Assembly (NCBI RefSeq): GCF_003814705.1
Contig: NZ_RKRA01000001.1
Location: forward strand, 806,001 to 870,000
Reading direction: 5' to 3'
From: Georgenia muralis
GTDB lineage: Bacteria; Actinomycetota; Actinomycetes; Actinomycetales; Actinomycetaceae
DNA: 64,000 nt
The notes below the pieces were generated by a model. The model searched no databases, was not told where the DNA came from, and saw only the letters and a program-made list of their open reading frames with translations. Shown here in pieces: positions 15,655-24,818 of the stretch; the first letter of the stretch is position 1; each line of letters opens with the position of its first letter. Made by a program: the position numbers and the translations under genes.

Positions 15655-17442
15655 CCTGAGTTTGGTCACCGCGTCGCGTTCCGGGATCGCGTAGTTCGCT
15701 GACCTGCGGTGATGGGAGCGTGGGAGGCGGTTCTGAGGCACTAATTGGTGCTCTACCGTGGGGTTTGTGGCGTGGATCCGGCGGGTGCGGACGGCCTCGG
15801 GGGCGACGGCCGTGCAGATCGCTGAGTCCGTCGGGGGTCGTCGGCGGATCGTCGTGCACGTCGGGTCGGCGCATACCGAGGCCGAGCTCGGGCTGCTCGT
15901 CGAGCGGGCGCGGGAGCTGCTGGACGACCCGGGCCAGGACCAGCTCGACCTCGGCCTCGAGCCGGCGGCGCCCAGAACGACGCTGATCGGCCGGCCCGGA
16001 GTGGCGGCTCTCTTCGGCGAGCCGGGCTCCCCGGTACAGGAGCGGCGGGGACCGGTCGCACCGCCCCGGGTGGTGGCGACCTCCTCTCGGGTGCTCTACG
16101 ACGCACTCGCCGCGGTGTTCACCGATCTGGGGTTCGACGCCCTGGGCGATGAGGTGTTCCGGGACCTGGTGATCGCCCGGATCGTGGAGCCGACCTCGAT
16201 CCTGGACACCGCCCGGGTGCTGACCGACCTCGGCGTGAGGCCGGCGAGTGAGAAGACGATGCGCCGCACCCTGGCCCGGGCCGCGGCCGGCGAGGGGCCC
16301 GGCGCCTACCGGGACAAGGTCGCCGCGTTGTGCTTCACCCACGCGGTGACCAGCGGTGACGTCTCGCTGTGCTTGTACGACGTGACGACGTTGTACTTCG
16401 AGGCGGAGAAGGAGGACGACCTGCGCAAGGTCGGCTACTCCAAGGAACGCCGCGTCGACCCGCAGATCGTCGTCGGCCTGCTCGTCGACCGGCACGGGTT
16501 CCCGCTCGAGATCGGCTGCTACGAGGGCAACCAGGCCGAGACCGCCACGATCGTGCCGATCGTCAAGCAGTTCCAGGACCGGCACGGCGTCGAGGACATG
16601 GTCGTCGTCGCCGACGCCGGGATGCTCTCGGCGGGCAACCTGGCCGCTCTGGAGGAGGCGAACCTCAGGTTCATCGTCGGCTCGCGGGTGACCAAGGCAC
16701 CGCTGGACCTGGCCTCGCACTTCCGCTGGCACGGGGACGCGTTCACCGACGCCCAGGTCATCGACACCCTCACGCCCCGGACCGGGCGGCACCGCAGCGA
16801 GAACAACGAAGCGGTCAAGGTCGAGCCGATCTGGGACCGTGACCGCCACCCCGGGTCGTGGCGGGCGGTCTGGGCCTACTCGGCCAAGCGGGCGGCGCGG
16901 GACGGGAAGACGTTGACGTTGCAGGAGAACCGGGCCCGCGCAGTCATCGCCGGGGAGAAGGCCACCCGGACCCCGCGGTTCGTCAAGACCACCGGTGACG
17001 CGCCCAGCCTGGACGAGGCCGCCCTCGCCAGGGCGCGGCGCCTGGTCGGGCTGAAGGGCTACATCACGAACATCCCCGCCCGGCTGATGCCCGCCGGTGA
17101 GGTCATCGGGTCGTACCACGAGCTCTGGCACGTCGAGCAGTCGTTCCGGATGTCCAAGACCGATCTGGCCGCCCGGCCCATGTTTGTCCGGACCCGGGAC
17201 GCGATCGAGGCCCACCTGACCATCGTGTTCACCGCACTGGCCGTCTCCCGCGAGGTCCAGGCCCGCTCTGGGCTCGCGATCCGCAACGTCATCCGCCAGC
17301 TCCGGCCGCTGCGCTCAGCGACCATCACGGCCAACGGCGCCACCCAAACCATCCCGCCGCACATCGACCCCGACCGACGGACCATCATCGACGCCCTCAC
17401 GACCGGGAAAACTCAGGCACTAAGCGAATGACCGAACTCAGG
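15655..17442 (+). mobile_element. IS1634-type insertion sequence (1788 bp)
   Basis: The element holds one transposase gene and has imperfect terminal inverted repeats: the left end reads CCTGAGTTTGGTCACCG, and the right end, reversed, reads CCTGAGTTCGGTCATTC. It is flanked by an exact 30-bp direct repeat. Long target duplications are unusual for insertion sequences but have been described for IS1549 of Mycobacterium smegmatis, a relative in the same family. The element looks intact and recent, since the two duplication copies are identical. Confidence 0.88.
15758..17431 (+). CDS. IS1634-family DDE transposase
   Basis: The 557-residue transposase starts with AWIRRVRTASGATAVQIAE, the typical IS1634 opening, and has an RNase-H-like DDE core with YDVTTLYFE, VVVADAGMLSAGNL and, towards the C-terminus, YHELWHVEQSFRMSK carrying the glutamate. 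It appears full length and unbroken. The listed GTG at 15758 is the outermost start; a GTG at 15767 is equally plausible. No second frame or passenger gene is present. Confidence 0.9.
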   Translation: MGFVAWIRRVRTASGATAVQIAESVGGRRRIVVHVGSAHTEAELGLLVERARELLDDPGQDQLDLGLEPAAPRTTLIGRPGVAALFGEPGSPVQERRGPVAPPRVVATSSRVLYDALAAVFTDLGFDALGDEVFRDLVIARIVEPTSILDTARVLTDLGVRPASEKTMRRTLARAAAGEGPGAYRDKVAALCFTHAVTSGDVSLCLYDVTTLYFEAEKEDDLRKVGYSKERRVDPQIVVGLLVDRHGFPLEIGCYEGNQAETATIVPIVKQFQDRHGVEDMVVVADAGMLSAGNLAALEEANLRFIVGSRVTKAPLDLASHFRWHGDAFTDAQVIDTLTPRTGRHRSENNEAVKVEPIWDRDRHPGSWRAVWAYSAKRAARDGKTLTLQENRARAVIAGEKATRTPRFVKTTGDAPSLDEAALARARRLVGLKGYITNIPARLMPAGEVIGSYHELWHVEQSFRMSKTDLAARPMFVRTRDAIEAHLTIVFTALAVSREVQARSGLAIRNVIRQLRPLRSATITANGATQTIPPHIDPDRRTIIDALTTGKTQALSE

Positions 17443-17472
17443 TCCCAGATTGCGGAGGGAATTCTCCACCCG
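17443..17472. repeat. Right 30-bp target-site duplication of the IS element
   Basis: Exact copy of 15625-15654. The bases following it (17473 to about 17620) should be the original upstream region of the sortase operon and also lead into manA; no unmistakable promoter was seen there. Confidence 0.85.
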
Positions 17473-17637
17473 CGTGCACCCCAGGTGAAAACACGGGTGC
17501 TTCGACGGAGATTCTTTCTGATTCAGGGGAGGGCCTTAGGTACGACCTCGCCCCGGTGCGGCGCCGATAGCATGGCGGCAGCCGCGCCGGCCCCGTGAGA
17601 GTCGACGCGATGCCGGAGACCACTGGTGGGCGGGACG

Positions 17638-18849
17638 ATGCAGCGACTGACCGGGATCGAGCGGAACTACGCGTGGGGATCCTTCGAGGCGATCCAGCGA
17701 CTGCTCGGCAAGTCCCCCACCGACCGCCGGGTGGCCGAGCTGTGGTTCGGCGCCCACCCGGACGCCCCGGCTCTGCTCGCCGACGCCGGGGACGGCGGCG
17801 CACCACGCGACCTGCGCTCACTCATCGAGGCTGACCCGGAAGGGTGTCTCGGCGAGGACGTCGTCTCCCGGTTCGGCCCGCGGCTGCCCTACCTGCTCAA
17901 GCTCATCGCGCCGGCCAAGCCGCTCTCCCTCCAGGTGCACCCGAGCCTCGAGCGCGCCCAGGAGAAGTTCGCCGAGGAGAACGCCACCGGCATCGCGATG
18001 GACGACCCCCGGCGGAACTACCGCGACCCCAACCACAAGCCGGAGATGGTCTTCGCGCTGAACACGTTCGAGGCCGTGTGCGGGTTCCGCGCCCCGCGAC
18101 GAGCCGTGGAGCTTCTCGCCGACCTCGACGCCCCGCTGGCCCGTCGGCTGCGCGACCTCCTCCACGCCGAGCCGACGGCGGTTGGCGTTCGGTGGGCGTT
18201 CACCTCGCTGCTCGATCCCAGCACACGTCCCACCCCGGGCGAGGTGCAGGAGCTGGTCGCCGCGTGCGCGGCGCGCCTCGAGAACGGCTCACCGTCGCCC
18301 CGCGCCGACTCCACAGTGGTCCACCTCGCCAAGGACTTCCCCGGCGACCCTGGCGTCATCTCCACGCTGCTCCTCAACCCAGTGACCCTGCAGCCAGGTG
18401 ACGCACTGTTCATCCCTGCCGGCGGCGTCCACGCCTACCTGCACGGTCTGGGCGTCGAGATCATGGCCTCGTCGGACAACGTCCTGCGGGCGGGCCTCAC
18501 TGAGAAGCACATCGACGTCGACGAGATGCTCGACTGCGTCGACTACGTGGCCGCACCCCCCATCCGGCCGGCGCCGGAGATCTTCCACGGCGCCACGCGG
18601 ATGTACTACGCACCGGTCGACGACTTCGAGCTCTCCGTGACCGACCTGGCCGATGAGAACGGAGAGCCGCACCACCCCCTGCCTGGTCGCGGCCCGCGCA
18701 TCATCGTGTGCCTCGACGGAGAGATCGAGATCACCTCGACGACCGGGAAGTTGAGCCTCAGCCGTGGGCAGGCGATCTTCGTCCGTGCCGACGAGGGACG
18801 CCTCACCGGCCACGGCCGGGGCCGGATCGTCCAGGCGGACGTTCCGTAG
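17638..18849 (+). CDS. manA: Mannose-6-phosphate isomerase, class I
   Basis: The 403-residue cupin enzyme interconverts mannose 6-phosphate and fructose 6-phosphate. Zinc ligands are visible: Gln and His in PLSLQVHP near residue 99, Glu in HKPEMVFAL near 135, and His in GGVHAYLHG near 264; GLTEKHIDVDEML is the downstream family block. The ATG at 17638 starts the conserved RNYAWGS region; a GTG four codons earlier is in frame, and the ribosome site is weak. It may supply mannosyl precursors for envelope polymers, or feed mannose from the mannan locus at 46-57 kb into glycolysis. Confidence 0.92.
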   Translation: MQRLTGIERNYAWGSFEAIQRLLGKSPTDRRVAELWFGAHPDAPALLADAGDGGAPRDLRSLIEADPEGCLGEDVVSRFGPRLPYLLKLIAPAKPLSLQVHPSLERAQEKFAEENATGIAMDDPRRNYRDPNHKPEMVFALNTFEAVCGFRAPRRAVELLADLDAPLARRLRDLLHAEPTAVGVRWAFTSLLDPSTRPTPGEVQELVAACAARLENGSPSPRADSTVVHLAKDFPGDPGVISTLLLNPVTLQPGDALFIPAGGVHAYLHGLGVEIMASSDNVLRAGLTEKHIDVDEMLDCVDYVAAPPIRPAPEIFHGATRMYYAPVDDFELSVTDLADENGEPHHPLPGRGPRIIVCLDGEIEITSTTGKLSLSRGQAIFVRADEGRLTGHGRGRIVQADVP

Positions 18850-19036
18850 GCACATCCGCACCACCCGCGGTCACGGCGTCCCCCCGCTGAAGCGCGTAAA
18901 TCATTACGGTGCCGCAAATTCGATCGGGCTCTTCACGCCTGAACAGTTCATGAAGCGTCGCCGAACAAACAGACAGGACGCATCCCCAGTTCTTGCGATG
19001 TGTGGCGGATCCCTCGGACCGAATACTGACCCACGG

Positions 19037-19066
19037 TTCCGTAAACGGGCAGGTGCCCCGTAAGAT
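19037..19066 (+). promoter_or_regulatory. Promoter upstream of the truncated epimerase gene
   Basis: TTCCGT (19037-19042) and TAAGAT (19061-19066) are 18 bp apart and about 75 bp upstream of the start codon. The stretch 18850-19036 has no convincing gene; its base use is less GC-rich than the flanks. Confidence 0.4.
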
Positions 19067-19138
19067 CACGGCGGGTTCGATCAGGCCGGGGGGCCGCACA
19101 ACCGCACGGATTCGCGGTACCGAGGGAGCACGTTCGCA

Positions 19139-19731
19139 ATGCCATCCATAGTCGCGCTTCGGCGAATGACCATGATCCTCTGGGACGCACTGGCATGGAT
19201 CGGCGCCATCCTCCTCGTGGTCGGCTCGAGGTACGACTTCGCCCTCACGGATGCGCAGTGGGACAGGATCTTCCTCTACGCGACGGGCGCGATCGCCCTG
19301 CAGGTCGTCGTCGGCACCGTTCTCAAGCTCTACCGCGGCAGGTACCGCGTCGGCAGCTTCGAAGAGCCGTTGGCGCTCGCAGCGTCCACGCTTTTCGTCG
19401 CCGGGACGCTGGGGCTTGTCTTCTACCTTCTCGGCTACGGCGACTTCCCCGTCGGGATTGCGGTCCTGGTGCCGCCGGTGGCCGCCATGATCATGGGCGC
19501 GGCCCGGTGGCTCTACCGCGCGTGGGGCCTGCGCTCAAGACCGTCGTCGGCCAATGCGGAGCCTGTGCTCGTCTACGGAGCCGGCGACGCCGGGAACCAG
19601 CTCCTGCGTCTTCTCAACCGCGACGCAAACTCGCCCTACCGCGCCGTCGGTCTCATTGACGACGACCCCGCCAAACGCAACCTCACCCTGCACGGCGTGC
19701 CGGTGCTCGGCAACCGGTCGGATCTTCTGCC
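19139..19731 (+). pseudogene. Truncated polysaccharide-biosynthesis epimerase/dehydratase (CapD/FlaA1-type), N-terminal part only
   Basis: About 197 residues of family sequence are present: four membrane segments (from LWDALAWIGAILLVVGS onward), a cytoplasmic basic loop, then the first Rossmann unit EPVLVYGAGDAGNQLLR with GLIDDDPAKRNLTLHGVPVLG. The homology stops near GNRSDLLPV, before the catalytic SDR domain of these roughly 600-residue proteins. The frame then runs to a stop at 19981 through the reverse complement of an Abi-like gene. The protein cannot be active as a UDP-sugar dehydratase. The cut end abuts another truncated gene, so a deletion or a misassembly is likely. Confidence 0.8.
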
Positions 19732-20215
19732 TGTCTGCGCCGGCGACGTAGGCGGTGTGCAGGGCTGGCACCCAGAGAGTCTTCTCGTGCAGGTCGTCCG
19801 TCAAGTACGACCAGAACCCCAACATCAGTTCGGCAACCGCTTTTCCACGCGGAACGGCCCCGTCATCGAATCCCGAGTCCTTTCTTGCCTTCTTGACGTT
19901 CGATCGTGGCGTGGAGTTCTTGTCTTGCGTCTTGCCGTTCTTGTCCGTGGCGAGGTGCGGAGGCAGCAGTCGATCACATGACGCAGAGGTGAGCCACTCT
20001 CCGTTGACAGTGTCGGGGTGGTTCAGCAGCGCGCGGTCATAAGCGTTGCGCACAGCCACCCCGAGATGGCCGAGGTCACGCAGAAACGCAGAGGCGATCT
20101 CGGAGTTCCACTCGTAGATAGCCAGGGCGAGCGCGGGATCTCCGCCAGCAGCCCTCAAGTACTTCTGGAAGCGTCCAGCAGTAAGCCACTGCTCCACCCA
20201 CGCCGGTGTCGACAC
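19732..20215 (-). pseudogene. Abi-like protein gene, C-terminus missing
   Basis: The frame begins at a GTG (20215) with GGAGG about 10 nt upstream. It reads VSTPAWVEQWLTAGRFQKYL, then YEWNSEIASAFLRDLGHLGVAVRNAYD and VAELMLGFWSYLTDDLHEKTLWVPALH, blocks typical of actinobacterial Abi-like (abortive-infection-related) proteins. Homology ends at YVAGADR, so the C-terminal section expected to hold an LRNR-type motif is gone. After that, the frame reads backwards through the epimerase fragment. In other systems Abi-like proteins relate to phage defence; whether this fragment does anything is doubtful. Confidence 0.72.
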
Positions 20216-20250
20216 GACCCGATGTCCTCCCGTAGACTGTCTGGCACGTG

Positions 20251-20338
20251 AGAGCTCCAAACGACCGCTGGCAGTGCATGTTGTTGGAGCCAAGGCTCTG
20301 GGAAGCCCCGGTATCGGCGATCAGCCGACCCGGGGCTT
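20251..20338. ncRNA. Candidate structured RNA next to the Abi-like gene
   Basis: Two stem-loops sit just upstream of the abi start: GCTCCAA (20254-20260) with TTGGAGC (20284-20290), and a longer hairpin AAGCCCCGG (20303-20311) with CCGGGGCTT (20330-20338) that contains an inner TCGGC/GCCGA stem. On the plus strand the second hairpin is followed by a T-rich run, so it could end a plus-strand RNA; on the minus strand both stems would lie in the abi leader. Structured RNAs have been reported next to Abi-like genes, but I cannot match a named family. Confidence 0.4.
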
Positions 20339-20515
20339 TCTGTTTTGCGTCATTGCCGAGACCTTAACGCCTGCATCCGAATGGAAGCGGCCGGCGGCCA
20401 CTCTGTCGGCGCGAGGCCGCCGTCTATCCACCAACTGTCCGCCTGAGCTTTGACCCTGGCCACAACAGGCATCGCACCGAATGCTTGTCGAGTCTCGAGG
20501 AGCACCACCTCGGAT

Positions 20516-20554
20516 CGCGAACGCCCCCGTGAGGGCGTCACGGGAGCGTTCGCG
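20516..20554. terminator. Terminator downstream of azgA
   Basis: CGCGAACGC and GCGTTCGCG form the base and CCCGTGA/TCACGGG the upper part of a 17-bp stem with one C-A mismatch and a GGGCG loop. It lies 41 bp beyond the permease stop. The interval 20339-20515 shows no gene or clear signal. Confidence 0.7.
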
Positions 20555-20595
20555 TCATGCTGCGAGGGCCGGTCCTCCGACCGTGCGGGTGCGGC

Positions 20596-22050
20596 TCAGA
20601 TCCCGAGCGCCTGCTCGATGGGACCGAGCGCGAAGTAGATGACGAACGCGGCAGCCACGAGCCACATGAGCCAGTGCACGCTCTTCGCGCCGCCCTTCTT
20701 GACCGCGGCGAGGACGACGTAGGCGATGAACCCGGCGCCGATGCCCACCGTGATGGAGTACGAGAACGGCATGAGGATGATGGTGAGGAACGCCGGGATC
20801 GCGATGGCGGCGTCGCGCCAGGAGATCTCGGTGACCTGCATCATCATGAGGAAGCCGACGATCACAAGGGCGGGGGTGGCCGCCTCGTAGGGCACGAACG
20901 CCGCGAGCGGGGAGAGGAACGTCGCGAGGAGGAACGCGATGCCGGTCACCACCGAGGACAGGCCGGTGCGGGCGCCGTCGCCGACGCCGGTGGCGGACTC
21001 GATGTAGCTGGTGTTGGACGAGACGGACGCGGCGCCGCCGGCGGCCGCGGCGATGGAGTCCACCACGAGGATCCGGCGGGTGTGGGGCGGGTTGCCGTCC
21101 TTGTCGAGCAGGCCACCCTCGGCGCCGATGGCGACCATCGTGCCCATGGTGTCGAAGAAGTCGGCGAGCATGATCGAGAAGATGAGCAGCAGCGCCGCGA
21201 GCCAGCCGATCTTCTCGAACGCCCCGAAGAGCGAGAACTGGCCCAGCGTCGCGAAGTCCGGCGCCTGGACCGGGGAGCCCTCCAGCGCGGGGACGGTCAG
21301 GCCCCAGCCGCCGGGGTTGTCCTCGCCGAGCGGGCCGAGGTGGGCGACGGCCTCGATGATCGCGGCGAGCACCGCGGCGGTGACGACGCCGATGAGGATG
21401 GCGCCGCGGACCTTGCGGACCATGAGGATCGCGATGACGAACAGGCCGACGACGAACACCAGCGACGGCCATCCGGTGAGCGAGCCGTTGACGCCGAGCT
21501 GCAGCGGGGTGCCGCCGGGGCGCACGATGCCGGAGTTCACCAGGCCGATGAGGGCGATGAACAGGCCGATGCCCACCGAGATGGCCACCTTGAGCTGGTG
21601 CGGCACGGCCTTGAAGATCGCCTCGCGCAGCCCGGTGAGCACCAGGACGAGGATGATGAGGCCCTCGAGGACGATGAGACCCATCGCGTCCGGCCACGTC
21701 ATGCCGGGCATCTGGACGATCGTGAAGGCCAGGAGGGCGTTGATGCCCAGGCCCGCGGCGATCGCGAGGGGGAAGTTTGCCGCTGTCCCCATGAGGATGG
21801 ACATCAGGCCCGCGACCAGCGCGGTGCCGGCCGAGACCGCGGCGAGGTTCGCCCCGTCCGTGCCGCCGCCGAGGAAGGTGCCGGTGGAGTCCGGGGTGGA
21901 CAGGATGAGCGGGTTCAGCACGAGGATGTAGGCCATCGCGAAGAACGTGACGATGCCGCCGCGCACCTCCCGCCCCACGGTCGAGCCGCGCTCGGAGATG
22001 TGGAAGAACTTGTCGATCGGGTTCCGTGCCGCCACGGTCTGGGTGCTCAC
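20596..22050 (-). CDS. AzgA-type purine permease (NCS2 family)
   Basis: The 484-residue membrane protein imports purine bases such as hypoxanthine, guanine or adenine by proton symport. Family marks are NPIDKFFHISERGSTVGREVRGG at the N-terminus, TFFAMAYILVLNP, and LADFFDTMGTMVAIG in the middle, plus about a dozen hydrophobic segments. The GTG at 22050 is preferred over one at 22068 because the earlier codon sits almost on top of its GGGAGG, while the later one has GGGAG about 11 nt away. A terminator hairpin follows at 20516-20554. It diverges from the broken hydroxyacid dehydrogenase gene. Confidence 0.88.
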   Translation of the reverse strand: MSTQTVAARNPIDKFFHISERGSTVGREVRGGIVTFFAMAYILVLNPLILSTPDSTGTFLGGGTDGANLAAVSAGTALVAGLMSILMGTAANFPLAIAAGLGINALLAFTIVQMPGMTWPDAMGLIVLEGLIILVLVLTGLREAIFKAVPHQLKVAISVGIGLFIALIGLVNSGIVRPGGTPLQLGVNGSLTGWPSLVFVVGLFVIAILMVRKVRGAILIGVVTAAVLAAIIEAVAHLGPLGEDNPGGWGLTVPALEGSPVQAPDFATLGQFSLFGAFEKIGWLAALLLIFSIMLADFFDTMGTMVAIGAEGGLLDKDGNPPHTRRILVVDSIAAAAGGAASVSSNTSYIESATGVGDGARTGLSSVVTGIAFLLATFLSPLAAFVPYEAATPALVIVGFLMMMQVTEISWRDAAIAIPAFLTIILMPFSYSITVGIGAGFIAYVVLAAVKKGGAKSVHWLMWLVAAAFVIYFALGPIEQALGI

Positions 22051-22197
22051 GTGAACGGATGCTCCCACACCTCCCAGCCGCCGTGAACGGTGCGCTCACG
22101 CCGTTCACACGCTCGTTACCTGGCGGCGTCGGGTGCCCCGGGCGTCCGCCGCGGACGGCGGGAGCTGGTCGGGTGCGCGCTTTGGGAGGATGTGCCC

Positions 22198-23138
<941 letters not shown>

Positions 23139-23390
23139 GCCGGCCCGAACTCGTCAAGAGACTTCGCGGATGAATTTTCCGTGAAGCGCTTCCCGGCACC
23201 TCCGCGCTGACCTGCCGAAACACATCGGTGTCATTTTCTGGCGGGATTCCGCGAGTCCGAAGTCACACGAGTAACACGTGCCCCACCGGTAGCATCGCGC
23301 CTGGCGCAAAGTTGCGGACCTCGCAAATGTGCGTTACCGGCTCCTGGGGGCGCCGGGGACCTTGATTCTCGGCCGTCCTGGGGGACCGTC

Positions 23391-24818
23391 ATGACGTACA
23401 CCACCGCCCGACCCGCGCCCGCGCGGCGCCTGCCACTCGCTGCTCTCGCCCTGCTCGTCGCCCTGGCCCTGGCGCTCGCGTCGGTGACGGTGGCGGCACC
23501 GGCCCGGGCCTCCACGGCCGACGTCGCGGACCGGATCTTCGCCCTCGTCAACGCCGAGCGCGCCAAGCGGAGCCTGCCGCAGCTCCAGCGGATCCCCGAG
23601 CTCGACAAGGTGGCCCAGCCGTGGAGCGCCCAGCAGGCCGCCACCCGGACCATGGCGCACAACCCGAGCTACCTGAGCCAGTACCCGGCCGGGTGGCTCA
23701 AGGCGTCGGAGAACGTGGCGTGGACGTCGTCGTCAGTAGCCACGGGCGACCGGTTCATGGAGATGTGGATGGCCTCGGAGGGCCACCGCAACAACATCCT
23801 CAACCCCTACATCACCCACGCCGGGATCGGCGTGGCGGCGACCTCGTCGGGCGACCGGCTCTACGCCACCCAGAACTTCGCCCAGTACCCCTCCTCGGTG
23901 ACGTTCAAGCCGGCCGTGACCACCGCGGTCCAGCGGCTGGCGGGCACCGACCGCTACGCGACCTCGGTCGCGATCTCGCGGGCCACCTACGCCCCGGGGG
24001 TGCCGGCGGTCTACCTCGCCAACGGCGTGAGCTCGGTCGACGCGCTCTCGGCCGCCTCGGCGGCCGGGCGGGACAGCTCCCCGGTCCTGCTGACCCCCGC
24101 GGGCTCGCTGCCCGCGGCCACGGCCACGGAGATCGACCGGCTCAACCCCGCGCGCATCGTCGTCCTCGGCGACACCAGGTCGATCTCCGCCGCCGTCGAG
24201 GAGCGGCTGCGCGCCTACGGCCCGGTGACCCGCCTGTCCGGCCCCGACCGCTTCTCCACCTCCGCCGCGATCTCGCGGGCCGCGTTCGCACCCGGCGTGA
24301 AGGTGGCCTACATCGCCAACGGGCTCACCTTCGTCGACGCCCTCTCGGCCGCTCCGGTCGCGGGCCGCGACGGCGCCCCGGTCCTCCTGACCCAGACCGG
24401 GGGCCTCCCGGCCCCCATCGCCACCGAGCTCGCCCGGCTGCGGCCGGCCAAGATCGTCATCCTCGGCGATGGTGCCTCCGTCAGCAGCGCCGTCGAGGCC
24501 CAGCTGCGCACCTACGCGCCCGTCGAGCGCCGCTCCGGCGACAACCGCTACGCGACCTCGGCCGCCCTGTCCCGGGCCTCGTTCCCCGCCGGCCTGCCGG
24601 TGGTCTACGTCGCCAACGGCCAGACGAACGTCGACGCCCTCTCCGCGGCCCCGGTGGCCGGCATGAAGGAGGTGCCGGTGCTCATCAGCCAGACGTCGTC
24701 GGTGCCGCCGTGGATCCTCGACGAGCTCCGGCGGCTGGACCCCGGCAAGATCGTCGTGCTCGGCGACACGAACTCCATCGGCGCCGGCGTCGTCGACACC
24801 CTCTCGAGGATCGGCTGA
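23391..24818 (+). CDS. Secreted CAP-domain protein with three cell-wall-binding (CWB2) repeats
   Basis: The 475-residue exported protein has a signal peptide (RRLPLAALALLVALALALAS, cleavage near residue 40), a CAP/SCP domain (residues about 42-165: LVNAERAKRSLPQL, ENVAWTS, EGHRNNILNP) and three CWB2 repeats (about 178-475) of the pattern RLAGTDRYATS, VYLANG-DALSA, ILGD. CWB2 modules attach non-covalently to wall polymers. The stop overlaps the start of a second CWB2 protein by one base, so the two are co-translated. The 252 bp upstream contain CGCAAA motifs (around 23303-23335) of unknown meaning. Confidence 0.88.
   Translation: MTYTTARPAPARRLPLAALALLVALALALASVTVAAPARASTADVADRIFALVNAERAKRSLPQLQRIPELDKVAQPWSAQQAATRTMAHNPSYLSQYPAGWLKASENVAWTSSSVATGDRFMEMWMASEGHRNNILNPYITHAGIGVAATSSGDRLYATQNFAQYPSSVTFKPAVTTAVQRLAGTDRYATSVAISRATYAPGVPAVYLANGVSSVDALSAASAAGRDSSPVLLTPAGSLPAATATEIDRLNPARIVVLGDTRSISAAVEERLRAYGPVTRLSGPDRFSTSAAISRAAFAPGVKVAYIANGLTFVDALSAAPVAGRDGAPVLLTQTGGLPAPIATELARLRPAKIVILGDGASVSSAVEAQLRTYAPVERRSGDNRYATSAALSRASFPAGLPVVYVANGQTNVDALSAAPVAGMKEVPVLISQTSSVPPWILDELRRLDPGKIVVLGDTNSIGAGVVDTLSRIG

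Noticed and set aside
19732-19981. C-terminal extension of the epimerase frame as a real protein domain
   Set aside because: The residues after the junction are the antisense reading of the Abi-like gene, which has proper family sequence on the other strand.
20557-22086. 509-codon plus-strand frame opposite azgA
   Set aside because: Low-complexity Arg/Asp/Gly/His sequence without motifs; the permease on the minus strand is certain.
23139-23390. Possible c-di-AMP (ydaO-type) riboswitch before the CAP/NlpC operon
   Set aside because: Such riboswitches often precede actinobacterial wall hydrolases, but the conserved blocks of the class could not be found; only CGCAAA repeats are visible.
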